NCBI RefSeq assembly: GCF_000092065.1
Contig: NC_009355.1
Span: forward strand, 682,001 to 746,000
Direction: 5' to 3'
DNA length: 64,000 bases
DNA from: Ostreococcus lucimarinus CCE9901
Lineage: Eukaryota; Chlorophyta; Mamiellophyceae; Mamiellales; Bathycoccaceae
Position numbers and translations under genes: made by a program. The notes beneath the pieces are model-generated. The model saw nothing but the letters and a program-made list of their open reading frames with translations. It was not told where the DNA came from and did not search any database. Of the stretch, positions 31,608 through 42,600 are shown one piece after another. Positions within the stretch are counted from its first letter, which is position 1. The number at the start of each line of letters is the position of its first letter.

Positions 31608-32635
31608 CTAAAATACATCTCTCGGGTCCACGTCTAAAGTTCTCTTGAGCAAAACGACGACGCATAAAGCCACGAGCGCGGTGGACGCCGAACCGAGCAT
31701 GACGAACGTCTTTCTCGGACCCGCCCCGACGTCTTCTAGATTTTTGCGCCCGTCGTCCGGCGGCTTGGAAAATTTCTTTCCAGAGGTAAACAAGGGAGCG
31801 AGCCCGGCGTAGCCCATCGCCGCGCCGGCCAGAAAGCCCCATAGGTGTCCCACGGAGTTCACGACGTGCGTGCCATCCTCTGTGGGGACACTCGCGAGGT
31901 ATTGAAAACCAACCGAGAAGAACCCGCAATAGAGCAATCGCACGGTGAAGCCGCGAAGGTTCCACTCGTTCTCGACGTTCAGCGCCGAGTAAAGTAACAA
32001 CGCACCGAAAACACCCATCAGACCGTCACTTGAGGTTACGTGCAAAGTCGTCGGGTCGAACGCCATCGAGCCGATGCCCCCCATCGCCGCGCTCAACGCG
32101 TACACCGCCAGAAACGGCCTGGTGCCGAGCAAGGCTTCGGCTTCGGCTCCAATCGTCACCAACCCGACGTTGACGAGCGCGAAATGCAACAACCCAAAGT
32201 CCACGAAACACGCCGTGAATGTTCGCATCCACTGACTCCCGTACACCACGGCGTTATCGAACAACGCCAAACGAATGAACAAATCTCCGCCGTTGGACGT
32301 CCCGCTCCGCAGCAGCGCCAAATCCGTCGCGAACGCCGCGCAGTGCGCGAACGCGATGAAGTACGCCACTGTCGGTTCGACCGTCGGCACGTTATACATC
32401 GTCGACAACGGGCTCCAATACGGTTTCCACGACGCGTCCGTGACGCCCTCGGGCGTCGCTCGCCGTCTCGACGCCTCCGCCGCGTTCGCGTCCCGCGCCT
32501 TCGCCTTCGCCTTCGCCTTCGCCTTCGCCTTCGCCTTCGCCTCGGTCGCCTCGCGCGCCTCGGTCGCCGTCGTCGACGCGTCGTCGCCGTTCCTATCGCC
32601 CGCGCGATCGACGAGCACGGACGCCAGCGCGTCGA

Positions 32636-32679
<44 letters not shown>

Positions 32680-32864
32680 TTTGCGTCGTCGTCGACTGCT
32701 CCCTCATCCAGATGCGTCGAAACGGTCTCCCCGACGCCCTCGCTCGCGTCCGCGTCCGCGCCCGCGCGCGTCGTCGCGCGCGCGACGCGCCCACCGCGTC
32801 GCGCGCGCGCGTCGACGCGTCGCGTCTGCGCGCAGACGCGCGCGCGAAGCGACCGCGACGTCAT
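31608..32864 (-). CDS. Rhomboid-like membrane protein, plastid-type
   Basis: 418 residues. The first about 150 are transit-peptide-like and low complexity, including a run of 14 Thr (encoded near 32638-32681) and an (Ala-Lys) run (32505-32546). The membrane domain follows from about residue 165 with six or more hydrophobic segments. Rhomboid hallmarks include LLHFALVNVGLVTIGAEAE and NSVGHLWGFLAGAAMGY with the conserved His. The serine motif reads TSSDGLMGVFGA, so if Ser is kept its flanking Gly residues are not (GxSG is degenerate). It may be a weak or inactive rhomboid. Its start is 34 bases from the divergent TRMT2A-like gene. Confidence 0.82.
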
Positions 32865-32898
32865 CAGAGCGCGACGCGCAGTGACGCCGACCGACGCG

Positions 32899-33048
32899 AT
32901 GTCGCGCGACGCCGACGCCGACGCCGACGCCGACGGCGACGCGACGCGCGATAAGCGCGCGCGCGAGGACGTCGCGGACGCGGGCGCGGACGACGCGAAG
33001 CGCGCGCGCGCGGACGCGAGCGCGGGCGGCGCCGCCGCGGATGAAAAC

Positions 33049-33091
<43 letters not shown>

Positions 33092-35091
33092 GCGCGGTCG
33101 CGCTCGCGGGCGCGAGCGGCGGCACGGCGATGGTTCAGGGCGTCCCCGAACAGTGGGACGACGGCGCGTTCGCGGCGTGGTTGACCGAGCTCGGGTGCCG
33201 GCGCGTGAGCAGCAAGAAGCGGCGGCGGTGGACGTACGGCTTCGTGACGTTCGGCGAGGTCGGCGATCGAATCGAGGCGACGACGGCGATGGAGAGGGTC
33301 GAGTTTCGTGGGCGGTGCGTGCGCGTGAAGCAGGCGAAGGCGAAGGGGAAGACGGGAGTGGCGTCGACGGACGGGTCGACGGACGCGTCGGCGCTCATCG
33401 AACGCGCGAACGCGAACGCGAGACGGGACATACGCGACGTCATCACGCCGCTGTGGAACGTGAGTTACGGCGAACAGTTGGCTAGGAAGAAAGAGATCGT
33501 CGCGGAAGCGATGCGGAACATCACGAGAGGGGTGCGGAACGCGAGTAATAAGGCGAGGAAGAGCGGGCGTCGCGCCGACGTGGGGTGGATGCGCGCGGCG
33601 TTGGGAAACGATAAACTTTGTTGCGAGCTGGGAGGCATCGTGCGGTCGCCGGTGCTGGATGGGTATAGAAACAAGAGTGAATTTACCATAGGGCCGAGCG
33701 CGAACGGCGAGATCACGTGCGGTTTTAACGTCGGGTCGTTTCGCGACGGCGTCACCGCCGTGGCGCCGCCCACGGGATGCCGAAACATCAGCGATACGGC
33801 GAAGTATCTGGGCGACGCCACGCAAACGTACCTTCGCGCGCGGGCCGCGGACGGTAAAGGGCTGCCCGTGTACGATAAGCGAAAGGCGACAGGGTTTTGG
33901 AGACTATTCTTGTGTCGCGAAGCCGGCACCGCGCCGGCGAGCGAACACGGTTGGAAGCACTGGTTGCGAACGGGCGCCGGTCCTCCGAAACCGTCTGCGG
34001 GCACGGACGGGGAAATTAAAGACCCCGACGCGACGGATCGGGTAGCGTTCACGTACCCTGACGAGGAGTTCTCGTTACCCTCGCCATCGGGCGAACATAG
34101 CGATAAGCACGAAGTTTTAGTCATGTTTCAAGTGTGCACGCGAGGCTACACCGACGAGCAAGTGAAAGAGGAATGCGATGGCGTTCTCGCCGCGGTCGAA
34201 GAAGCCGTCGCGAAGAGCGCGAAGCCAATCAATTTAAAGACGTGTCTGGTGCAGTTCTGGGACGGTGTATCGAACGTCGCGCCGGACGACGCGGAGATTA
34301 AAAATTTGAGGACGAACGCGCCGAGCGAGAAGTCCGCAGACATCATTCACGAACACATGTGCGGTCTCCAGTTTTCGCTTTCCGCGACGGCGTTTTTCCA
34401 AGTCAACACGGTCGCCGCCGAAGCTTTGTATCGACTCGCCGGTGAGTGGGCGAGTCCTGGTGGGCAAAGCTTGCTGTTGGACGTGTGCTGCGGCACGGGG
34501 ACGATCGGTTTGACGCTCGCGCGCGCCGTCAAAAAAGTTGTCGGTGTCGACATCGTGGAAGAATCCATCAGAGATGCGTTCACGAATGCGAAACTCAACG
34601 GAGTCGATAATACCGACTGGCTCGCGGGCAAGGCGGAGCACGTTCTTCCGAAAGTGTTGAACGACTACAAGACGTTGATCAGGCCCGATGGCCGCGCTCC
34701 AAAACCGTTCACCGCCGTATCTGTGCTCGACGACCCGGACTTGAGCGCGGATGAAGAAACAGAAGCGATCGTCGAAGCGAAAGAAACCACCAACGCGGAG
34801 CTCGTGGGCGCGAATCACGAGTTCGATGACGTCGTCGCAATCGTTGATCCCCCGCGTGCGGGGTTGCATAGACACGTATTGTCGGCGTTGCGGCGAGAAA
34901 ACCGTTTGAAACGTCTCGTGTACGTCTCGTGCAACGCGAACACGATGGCGACTAACGTTATTGATCTATGCGTGCCGCAAGGCGCCGATGGTAACGGCGG
35001 CGGCGTCCCATTCACGCCCGTGAAGGCGCTCGCTCTCGATTTATTTCCGCACACCGCACACGTCGAGGCCGTCCTCTTGCTCGAGCGATGA
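32899..35091 (+). CDS. TRMT2A-like tRNA (uracil-5-)-methyltransferase
   Basis: 730 residues. A low-complexity N-terminus (Asp-Ala repeats, a 13-Thr run near 33052-33090) precedes an RRM-like domain (AMVQGVPEQW to GRCVRVKQAKAK), as in animal TRMT2A. The RumA/TrmA methyltransferase core follows: YRNKSEFTIG, the SAM motif DVCCGTGTIGL at about residue 527, VAIVDPPRAGLH, and VYVSCNANTMATN holding the catalytic Cys. It should form 5-methyluridine at position 54 of tRNA, in cytosol or nucleus. ATG 32899 gives a Kozak-like context. The gene has no visible intron. Confidence 0.92.
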
Positions 35092-35163
35092 ACATCGTCG
35101 AAACGACGGCGATGACGCCACGACACTAACACTTAGTATTAGAACTAATTTCACTCTAATCAT

Positions 35164-35697
35164 CTAATCCACCACTCGACGAAAGAACCGATCGACCACG
35201 ACGTCCGGCTCGCCGTTCGGTCGCTTGAGCACGTTTCGCTCTCGCAGCATCCCGCTCCCGCTCGGATCCATCCCGCGAATCTGCTCCGTCGCCCACCCCT
35301 CGCCGCGCTCGAACAATCGACACACGATCACCAGCGCGCCCTCTCGCGCGTCTCCCGACAGATAAAACCGCTTCCGCCCTCCCCGCGTCGTTCGCAGCGT
35401 CTCCGCGCCGTCGAATCGCGCGCGCGTCTCGTTCCTCGAGCTCAGCGCCGTCGCGTCCACGATCGCGAATCCGCGTCCGTCGTCGTCGCACTTCACCGTC
35501 ACCGTCGTCGGCAGGTTATCCGCGATCGGCGTCGCGATTCGCGGCGCGCCGAGCGCGCGCAGGAACGGGCCGAGCGATTCGCTTCGCGCGACGTCGAGCT
35601 TCCACGCGCCCTCGAGCGTCGCGTCGCACCGCTTCGCGTCGAGCGCGCGCGCGAGCGCGCCGAGCGTCGTTCGCACCGCGTCTTCGTACGCGCTCAT
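35164..35697 (-). CDS. Calycin/FABP-like hypothetical protein
   Basis: 177 residues. The core has alternating beta-strand character: LEGAWKLDVARSESLGPFLRALG, then TTVTVKCDDDGRGFAIVDAT, RKRFYLSGDAREGALVIVCRLF and VVVDRFFRRVV at the end. The LEGxWKLD.S.S..PFLRALG start and antiparallel strand pattern recall small calycin or fatty-acid-binding-like barrels found in algae and protists. No binding residues can be named. ATG 35697 is chosen over 20 codons further upstream because homology-like sequence begins soon after. It is divergent from the L2 gene, 77 bases apart. Confidence 0.62.
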   Translation of the reverse strand: MSAYEDAVRTTLGALARALDAKRCDATLEGAWKLDVARSESLGPFLRALGAPRIATPIADNLPTTVTVKCDDDGRGFAIVDATALSSRNETRARFDGAETLRTTRGGRKRFYLSGDAREGALVIVCRLFERGEGWATEQIRGMDPSGSGMLRERNVLKRPNGEPDVVVDRFFRRVVD

Positions 35698-35774
35698 GGC
35701 GCGCGTCGCGCTCCGCGGCGCCGTGAGCGCCGTCGCGCCGTCGCGCCGTCGCGACACCGCGACGCGCGACGACC

Positions 35775-36806
35775 ATGTTCCGCGCCGCGCTCGCGCGCTC
35801 GACGCGCGCGCTCGCGGCGACGCGCGCGACCGCGGCGTCGTCGCTCGCGCCGCCCGTCGTCGCGCGCGCGCGCGTCGCCGCGACGGCGGCGCCGACGCCG
35901 ACGTTCCGCGCCGTCGCCATCGCGCGCGCGTTCGCGACGCGCGCGGGCGAGGGCATGCGCGCGTACAAGCCCACGAGCCCTGGACAGCGCGGGCGCATCA
36001 CGACCTCGCGCGAGGGCCTGCACCGAGGACGCCCGCACAAGGCGCTCGCGGTCGGGCTGCGGAAGACGGGCGGGAGGAACGCGCGAGGGCGGATCACGGT
36101 GTGGCACCGGGGCGGCGGCGCGAAGCGACTGTACCGAATGATTGATTTTAAACGCGATCTCACGGGCGCGCGAGGGGTGATACGAAGGCTGGAGTACGAC
36201 CCGAATCGCACGGCGCGAATCGCGCTGGTGGACTACGAGGGAGGACTGGGGACGAGGTACGTGCTGGCGCCGCACGGCGCGCGCGCCGGGGACGAGTTGG
36301 AGAGCGGAGCGGAGAGCGATATAAAGATCGGAAACGCGCTGCCGTTGAAGAATATACCGCTGCAGACGACGATACATAATATTGAGCTCGTGCCGGGACG
36401 AGGGGGGCAGATGTGTCGATCGGCGGGATCGGCGGCGACGCTCGTGAAGAAGGGCGACGACGGGTACTGCGTCGTCAGGCTTCCGAGCGGCGAGCAGCGT
36501 TTAGTTTTGGAGGGATGCATGGCGACGATCGGGATGCTGTCCAATCGTGGGCATCAAAATCGTAATATCGGTAAAGCCGGCGCCAATCGTTGGCGTGGGA
36601 TCAGGCCGACGACGCGAGGCGTCGCCATGAACCCGATCGACCACCCGCACGGCGGCGGCGAGGGTCGCACGTCGGGCGGTCGTCCCAGCGTCACGCCTTG
36701 GGGCGTCCACACCAAGGGTAAGCGCACGCGCAATAACAAGCGCACCGACCGATTTAGGGTGAGCAGGCGACCGAGGAATCGCAAGAAGTACAACGACAAC
36801 CGGTAG
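35775..36806 (+). CDS. Mitochondrial ribosomal protein L2 (uL2m)
   Basis: 343 residues. The first about 60 are an Ala/Arg/Thr-rich targeting sequence with almost no acidic residues. The mature protein has the bacterial-type L2 layout: KTGGRNARGRITVWHRGGG, an OB-like region LEYDPNRTARIALV, and the peptidyl-transferase-proximal C-terminus with GVAMNPIDHPHGGGEGRT, which holds the conserved His of uL2. The arrangement is full length. Targeting to mitochondria rather than plastids is inferred because plastid L2 is usually plastid-encoded in algae. Confidence 0.93.
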   Translation: MFRAALARSTRALAATRATAASSLAPPVVARARVAATAAPTPTFRAVAIARAFATRAGEGMRAYKPTSPGQRGRITTSREGLHRGRPHKALAVGLRKTGGRNARGRITVWHRGGGAKRLYRMIDFKRDLTGARGVIRRLEYDPNRTARIALVDYEGGLGTRYVLAPHGARAGDELESGAESDIKIGNALPLKNIPLQTTIHNIELVPGRGGQMCRSAGSAATLVKKGDDGYCVVRLPSGEQRLVLEGCMATIGMLSNRGHQNRNIGKAGANRWRGIRPTTRGVAMNPIDHPHGGGEGRTSGGRPSVTPWGVHTKGKRTRNNKRTDRFRVSRRPRNRKKYNDNR

Positions 36807-36898
36807 GCTTTTCATTATTTCGTCGCCGTCCCGAGAGACTGTAGTCCTTTGTAGTAGCGAGTAGACTTCACCATTCAACGACGCGCGCGCGCGCGCGA

Positions 36899-37972
36899 AT
36901 GCGCGACGACGTCGAGGCGGTCGCGCGCGCGACGCCCCGCGCGTCCACCGGCGATGCGAGCGCTTCTTTTTCGGTGTCGACCGTCGCAAAGTCGTTAGGG
37001 GACAGGGACGTCGTCACGCCGTTCGACGCGCGACGCGCGACGATGCGGGCGCGCGGACACGCGCTGACGTTTGAAAACGTCACGGCACTCATGCGGTCGT
37101 GCGCCGTGGCGGACGAGGAAAGCGCGAGCGGGGCGCAGCGCGGGGTCAGAGTGCGCGAATACTTGCGCGCGCTCGAGCGGGCGACGACGCCGGGACGGAA
37201 CGGTGGCGCGGACGCGCGAGAACGCGCGAGGGAAGCGAGCGACGATAGGGACCCGCTGCGCGAACTCGCGAGAGAGTTGCTGCCGGAATGGCGTCATCAG
37301 GGAGAATCTCCGGGGCCGAAATTAAAGATGCGCGACGGAAACGGAAGGAGAGTTGACGCGACGCGCGAGCTCGAGGAGACGATCGCGAGGATGTCGAACG
37401 AGGCGAGGGAAGCTGAAGCGGTGAAGGATGAAGCGTTGCGAATGAAATCTGCGAGTTTGGCGGCGATGACGACGGAGAACGAGATGTTGCGATCGTCGCT
37501 CGCTTCTGCGCGAGTGGCGAGCGAGGAAATGGAGCGTCGATTGTACGAAACCGAGGCGAAGGAGGTGGAGGCGCGTGAGACGCTACGCGAATGCATGGCG
37601 ACTTTGCATGAAGAGCAAATGGCTCGAGAAAAACTCAGGGAAGAGCTCACCAAGGTGAGCGAAGAACTGCATCGCGCACGCGCGGCGGCAGAAGAAGCGC
37701 TGTCAACGGAAATGAATTTAGAATTGCGTATAAGATCGCTCAGAAACGGCGATTTACTTGCAGCGCTTCGAGAGCGCGTCATAGAGACCCAAAACGAGTT
37801 GAAACTGGAAGTGAAGTCACACGATTTGGCTAGGCGGCGGTTCGCGCGCGAGTTGATGAAGAAGGAGGCGTTCGTGTGCCGAATCCGCGACAAAGCTCGT
37901 GCGCTCGGAATGTGTTTGGAGCTTTTGGAGGATCGCGATAGTTTAGCGTCCGACTCTGAGACGGATGATTAG
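36899..37972 (+). CDS. Coiled-coil protein of unknown function
   Basis: 357 residues with no family I recognise. The first about 140 are mixed charge and disordered, though a small conserved-looking patch (LTFENVTALMRSCAVADEE) sits near residue 59 and could be a short helical domain. From about 155 to 330 it is a nearly continuous coiled coil rich in Glu, Arg, Ala and Met. The C-terminus ends in an acidic SLASDSETDD. It follows the L2 gene on the same strand about 90 bases later but nothing suggests a shared function. Confidence 0.65.
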   Translation: MRDDVEAVARATPRASTGDASASFSVSTVAKSLGDRDVVTPFDARRATMRARGHALTFENVTALMRSCAVADEESASGAQRGVRVREYLRALERATTPGRNGGADARERAREASDDRDPLRELARELLPEWRHQGESPGPKLKMRDGNGRRVDATRELEETIARMSNEAREAEAVKDEALRMKSASLAAMTTENEMLRSSLASARVASEEMERRLYETEAKEVEARETLRECMATLHEEQMAREKLREELTKVSEELHRARAAAEEALSTEMNLELRIRSLRNGDLLAALRERVIETQNELKLEVKSHDLARRRFARELMKKEAFVCRIRDKARALGMCLELLEDRDSLASDSETDD

Positions 37973-38032
37973 CGAGCTTAGCGAGCTGTGTATCAAAAAA
38001 TTACTATTCCGCACGCGATTGGATTTGATACT

Positions 38033-38902
38033 CTACACGTCCAAAACTTTGAACGTCGACACGAGGTGCTCCAAAAGCGCCGCCGCTTCCGGTCCCTTGT
38101 CTTCGGGCATTTGACATGTCATGGTGATGATGTCTTTTCGCCCCAACTTGCGCGCGCTCCCGACCGGCCCAGGTCCTAACGCGAGCACTCCCCAAAAATG
38201 CAGCGGCAACATGCTCTCCGTCGAGTACTCAAAATAATAATACCTCCCGTCGTCGCTCATCCTCGAACTCAGCACCTTGCTCACCGCTTGCCCTCGATTT
38301 GTCTCGCCCTCGCCTTCCAACGGCGCGTACTTCCGCGCTACATCCTCGGCGTACGCTCGCGGATTCGCGTACTCGGGTTCGTCCAGTTCGTCGACGCGCA
38401 GCGACTTCGTCTTCTTCCCGTACGGTCGCACCTGCACCTTGAACCGTCGCCCGCCGTACTCGCTCACGGGATGTATCTCGATCTCCGCGATTCCATTCGG
38501 TAAATCTTTCACCCAACCCTTGGGCGACAAGAACGCGTAGCCGTTATCCAGGTCGACGTACGGTTCGAGCTCGACGTCGTCTAACGTCGTCGGCGCCAGC
38601 GCGAGCGCCTCCCGCGCGCCCGCCGTAATCTCATCCTCCGCGCGCGATGCACCGACGCCCGACGCCGCCGCGCCGACGAACACCGTCGCCGCGAGCGCGC
38701 GCCGTCGCGTCGTCGCGCGCGCGCCGCGCGCGCCGTCGCCGTCGCCGGTCCCGACCTCGACCTCGACTTCGCCGTCGTTCGCGCGTCGCGTCGCGCGCGC
38801 GCCGCGCGCCGCGCGACGCGCGTCGCGACCGGTCGCCCGCGCGTCCGCGCGCGCCGCCGCGCGCGCCGCGCGCGCGAACGCCGCGGTCGTCGTCGTCGCC
38901 AT
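38033..38902 (-). CDS. PsbP-domain thylakoid lumen protein
   Basis: 289 residues. The N-terminus is a bipartite lumen-targeting signal: an Ala/Arg/Thr-rich transit peptide, then TTRRRALAATVFVGAAAS, a twin-arginine type signal, with likely cleavage after SRA near residue 94. The mature domain begins near YVDLDNGYAFLSPKGWVKDL and continues with the PsbP fold (FKVQVRPYGKKTKSLRVDEL, YYYFEYSTESML, ending LLEHLVSTFKVLDV). Members act in photosystem II oxygen evolution or as PPL/PPD assembly factors. This one looks more like a PPD/PPL member than PsbP itself, but which one is unclear. Confidence 0.85.
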   Translation of the reverse strand: MATTTTAAFARAARAAARADARATGRDARRAARGARATRRANDGEVEVEVGTGDGDGARGARATTRRRALAATVFVGAAASGVGASRAEDEITAGAREALALAPTTLDDVELEPYVDLDNGYAFLSPKGWVKDLPNGIAEIEIHPVSEYGGRRFKVQVRPYGKKTKSLRVDELDEPEYANPRAYAEDVARKYAPLEGEGETNRGQAVSKVLSSRMSDDGRYYYFEYSTESMLPLHFWGVLALGPGPVGSARKLGRKDIITMTCQMPEDKGPEAAALLEHLVSTFKVLDV

Positions 38903-38980
38903 CGCGCGCGAAGTGACGCCAGACGCAGTCGCGCGGGACGGACTCGGACCGACGCGCGACGCCGCGCGCGCGCGGTCGAC

Positions 38981-39110
38981 ATGGTGCGGCGCGACGACGA
39001 CGACGCGATCGACGCGCGCGACGACGACGGCGCGCGCGCGCGCGAACGATGCGCGACGACGACGCGAGCGCTCGACGAATGATTGAGAACGCGATTGTGA
39101 ACGCCGCGAC

Positions 39111-39143
<33 letters not shown>

Positions 39144-39614
39144 ACGCAGTCGAAACACCACCCCGATTTGATCATGTGCAGGAAGATGCCCGGAATATCC
39201 ATCGGACGGTTGTGCGAGAAGTGTGCGTGCGAGCGAGGCGACGCGAGAGGGGAAGGGGCGCCGCGGCGAGACGGCGGGCGCGGTTAGGGCGCCGAGCGAC
39301 GGACGCGAACGAAGACGACTGACGATGATGATTGGAAAATTGAACGAATAGGCGATGGGAAGTGCGTGATTTGTGATTCACACGTGCGCCCGGCGACGCT
39401 GGTGCGGGTGTGCGATGAGTGTAACTACGGGACGAATCAAGGGCGGTGCGTGATTTGCGGCGCAGTCGGCGTGAGCGACGCGTACTATTGCAAGGGGTGC
39501 ACACTCATGGAGAAGGATAGGGATGGATGCCCGAAGATTATCAATCTCGGGGCGGCGCGTACGGACTTGTTTTACGAGCGGAAGAAGTACGGGTTTAAAC
39601 CGCGCGATGGGTGA
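38981..39614 (+). CDS. PHF5A: PHF5A / Rds3, SF3b splicing subunit
   Basis: Small zinc-knot protein of the SF3b complex that helps U2 snRNP hold the branch point. Exon 2 (39150-39222) encodes [20 protein letters not shown] and LCEKC; exon 3 (39352-39614) encodes [20 protein letters not shown] to the usual KKYGFKP end. All zinc-binding Cys pairs are present. The intron at 39223-39351 has donor GTGCGT and branch GACTGAC. The first exon is inferred to be just the ATG at 38981-38983 followed by donor GTGCGG; this gives 112 residues against about 110 in the family. An alternative start at 39083 (MIENAI) with donor GTGAAC is possible. Confidence 0.85.
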
Positions 39615-39653
39615 ATGTAGACAGACGTTTAATATGAGTGTATCGAGTTGTAG

Positions 39654-42600
39654 CTACTGGCGCGTCGAACGTCGCATTCGGACTCGCAAACCTCCGCTCG
39701 CGGCAACTGGCTGTTGCGCTGAAATGATGCGCGGATACGGAGTCATGCGTGTGATGATCTCGTCGGCGTCCACATCGCGTTCATCGGTGGGCAAATTATC
39801 AAGTAAATCGTCCTCAAGCTCCTCGGCACACTTCGCGAATGCGCTTTCTTCGCCGTGGAATATTTGGGCGTTGATACGAATGAGCTCGATATCGGAACGA
39901 AATCCACCAATCTGCCGATAGTACGCACTTTTTAATCGTTGCATGACGAGCTTCAAGCTCATGGGCGCTGGGACGACAGAGCAATAATTCGTCATTGCGC
40001 CGTCTGCTCGAGCGAAGCGTTCGTTCGGGCCGATGGCTTCGACGAAAGCCGCAAATCTCGAGTTTCGAATGATTCTCTGCACTCGAGCGACCAAATCTTT
40101 CGTCACGCTTGCACTGAGCGATGGATAGTTCTCATCGACGTTCGCAAATTTGGCCTTTTGCGGCCCACGCGATGTTGAGGCGTCTGAAAACGACTTCGCG
40201 TGCTCCTTTTTCATCGCCTCGTCGTTGTACAGCTCCCAAAAGCTATGATTCATGAACTTATCGTCTTCATTCTGCACGTTCAAATACTGCACGCATAGCG
40301 TGTTCCACGGTGACCCAGTCCATTTGCCTTCATTGCTTTGTGCGTCGTGAACCATCCCGTACCACGGCGACATGTCGCCGAGACCAGTGTCGTCCCACAG
40401 GGCCGCGCAATAGTCGCCTCGTTTCCACGAATGTTGCTCTGCCGTTTGATAACGTGAAATCGGAACAAGAAAGTCTGGTGTATCACTTTTCTGGAGTTCG
40501 ACAAGGAACTCTTTTCCGTAATCACCACAAGCAGGATCAATGAGCTTCAACTCGAGCAAACAGCGCGTTTCGTAAGCGCCGTCGTCGGATATCATGTAAC
40601 GCAATGACGAAACGGTACAAGGCTCGACGAACCGCATCGATGTAAGCGTTTGCCACGGTGCCTCATCGCGCCAGTTCTTTCCCGTCGCTTGCATGCGCTC
40701 GTAGTGGCCTTGGGCTACGTACACCAACTCATCTCCCAGTTGCGGAACGTACATGCCGACAATAACTTCCTCAGCGCACAGCCAAGAGTACGCATCTAAC
40801 AGACGGATATCGTGGCGAGACGTCACTGACTTTTTTACTCGTTTCGCAGGTCTCTTACCTTCCTCTTCCTCGGAAACGTCGTCGCTCTTGACCTCGTCAG
40901 GATCGATCCCGAGTTCTTCGAGCTCCCGGCGGCGTCTGCGAGTGATTCTCGCCGGCGCGTCTTCTTCTTCATCACTCGTCGATTCGTACGCATCTACGCC
41001 TAAACGCTGTGGTTTGCGATGCTCTCGAGCACTTCTGCGAGTCGCGCGATCTTCTGAGTCATCTGATTCTTCTGACTCATCCGAGTCGAAACGGCGCGCG
41101 CGCCGCCGCCGACGCGAGCGCACAGCGCGATTTCGGCTGCGTGCTGAGCGTGCGCGACGTTCTGCATCGGTATCGTAGTCGGACTCGTCTTCATCATCAG
41201 GTTCTTCAAAGTCGGCGTCACTTATGTTGTCTTCATTCACTCCATCGTTCTCGTCGTCGGACATTCTATACATGATCTCTTGCATCGGCATCGTTTCGTC
41301 TTGAGCAGTCCACGGACCTTGCACGTCTGTCGGCGCTAGTTCGGCTAAAGTCGGGGCTTGCACGACGACATCCGGCATCCCCGAATCCGCTGATGGCAAG
41401 CACGCTGCAACCTGCCCCGATTGAAACGCCGACTGGTAAGGGTCGGGATACGGATCACCCATGGCGTCGCAAAGCAAGTTTCTCGGGTACGCTTCGTGAA
41501 GGAGCGCACCGGTGGCGAGCTCTATCAAATGCCCGCCCTCGCTTCGACCGAGCGCGTCATCACCCACGAACTCCGTCTGCAAGAACTGCTCGTACTTCGC
41601 ACGAAGTAGTCGCACGCTATCGCCAGTGCCGAAGACGGAGAACTGACCGGATAAATCAGAACAGATGATGGATGTGCCGTCTGGATGCCAATTGCCGTCG
41701 ACGAGTTTGGTGTGGTACTGAGATCCATCAAAGACACGAAGCGCGACGCCTTCAACAATATCCCATATCACGGCTTTACCATCGTAACTCGCACTCATCA
41801 CCAATCGAGGATCTAATGGATTGGATTGAATAACGTACGTTGCGGCGGTGTGTTCGCGCATCGCGTGTCGCAACTCACCAGACGCGACGTCCCAGACGCG
41901 AATACTTTGATCTCCCATGGAAGCTATGACGCGCGTGTCATCGGTCGACCACACGGCGATATGCATGTTTGGTACTTTTGGCGCGCGCCTCGAGTACTGC
42001 TGTGAGGTAATAGCGCCGATGCGTTGCTGTTCCCGCAACGCAGCGGCGTCTTCCGGCGTCGTCAACGTCGATCGAAGCACCCAAGACAAGCGAGCGCGCC
42101 CAGGGAGAGACGCGCTCGAACTCGGCACCCATATCCTCGCCTGCCCGTCCTTGGACGCGGATAACAGCATGTCACCCGAGTGTGAGAAGTGCACCGACAC
42201 CACATCGTTCAAATGCGATCCAGATAAGGAAATCTTCTTCACCGCATTCTCCGTAGGAGAACAGTCTCCAGACGAGCGCAACTGTTCTAAATCAAGCTTC
42301 CACATAAACACCTTGCACATACTCGTACCGACGGCAAACGTATCACCGACGTCGTTGAACGCACCACAGACTATTTGACACGCCTCGCCGTCGCGCTCTG
42401 CGCTCGCCTCATCCGCGATTGCGTTGAGTTGCGCGCCGCGAGTGCGCATGCCCGGAGACGTTGCTTCATTCGCCATCGCTGCCAGAGGCATGACACCATG
42501 TTCTACCACTCTACCGCCGGTGATTGCCCCTCCGTTCACGTTCAAATCTATCACCATTGGTTTCACGTCGTTCGAACTTCGTCGAGCGCTCCATAAACGA

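Noticed and set aside
32040-32954. Plus-strand frame antisense to the rhomboid-like gene
   Set aside because: Arg-rich repeats only, made by the complementary strand of Ala/Lys and Thr codon runs.
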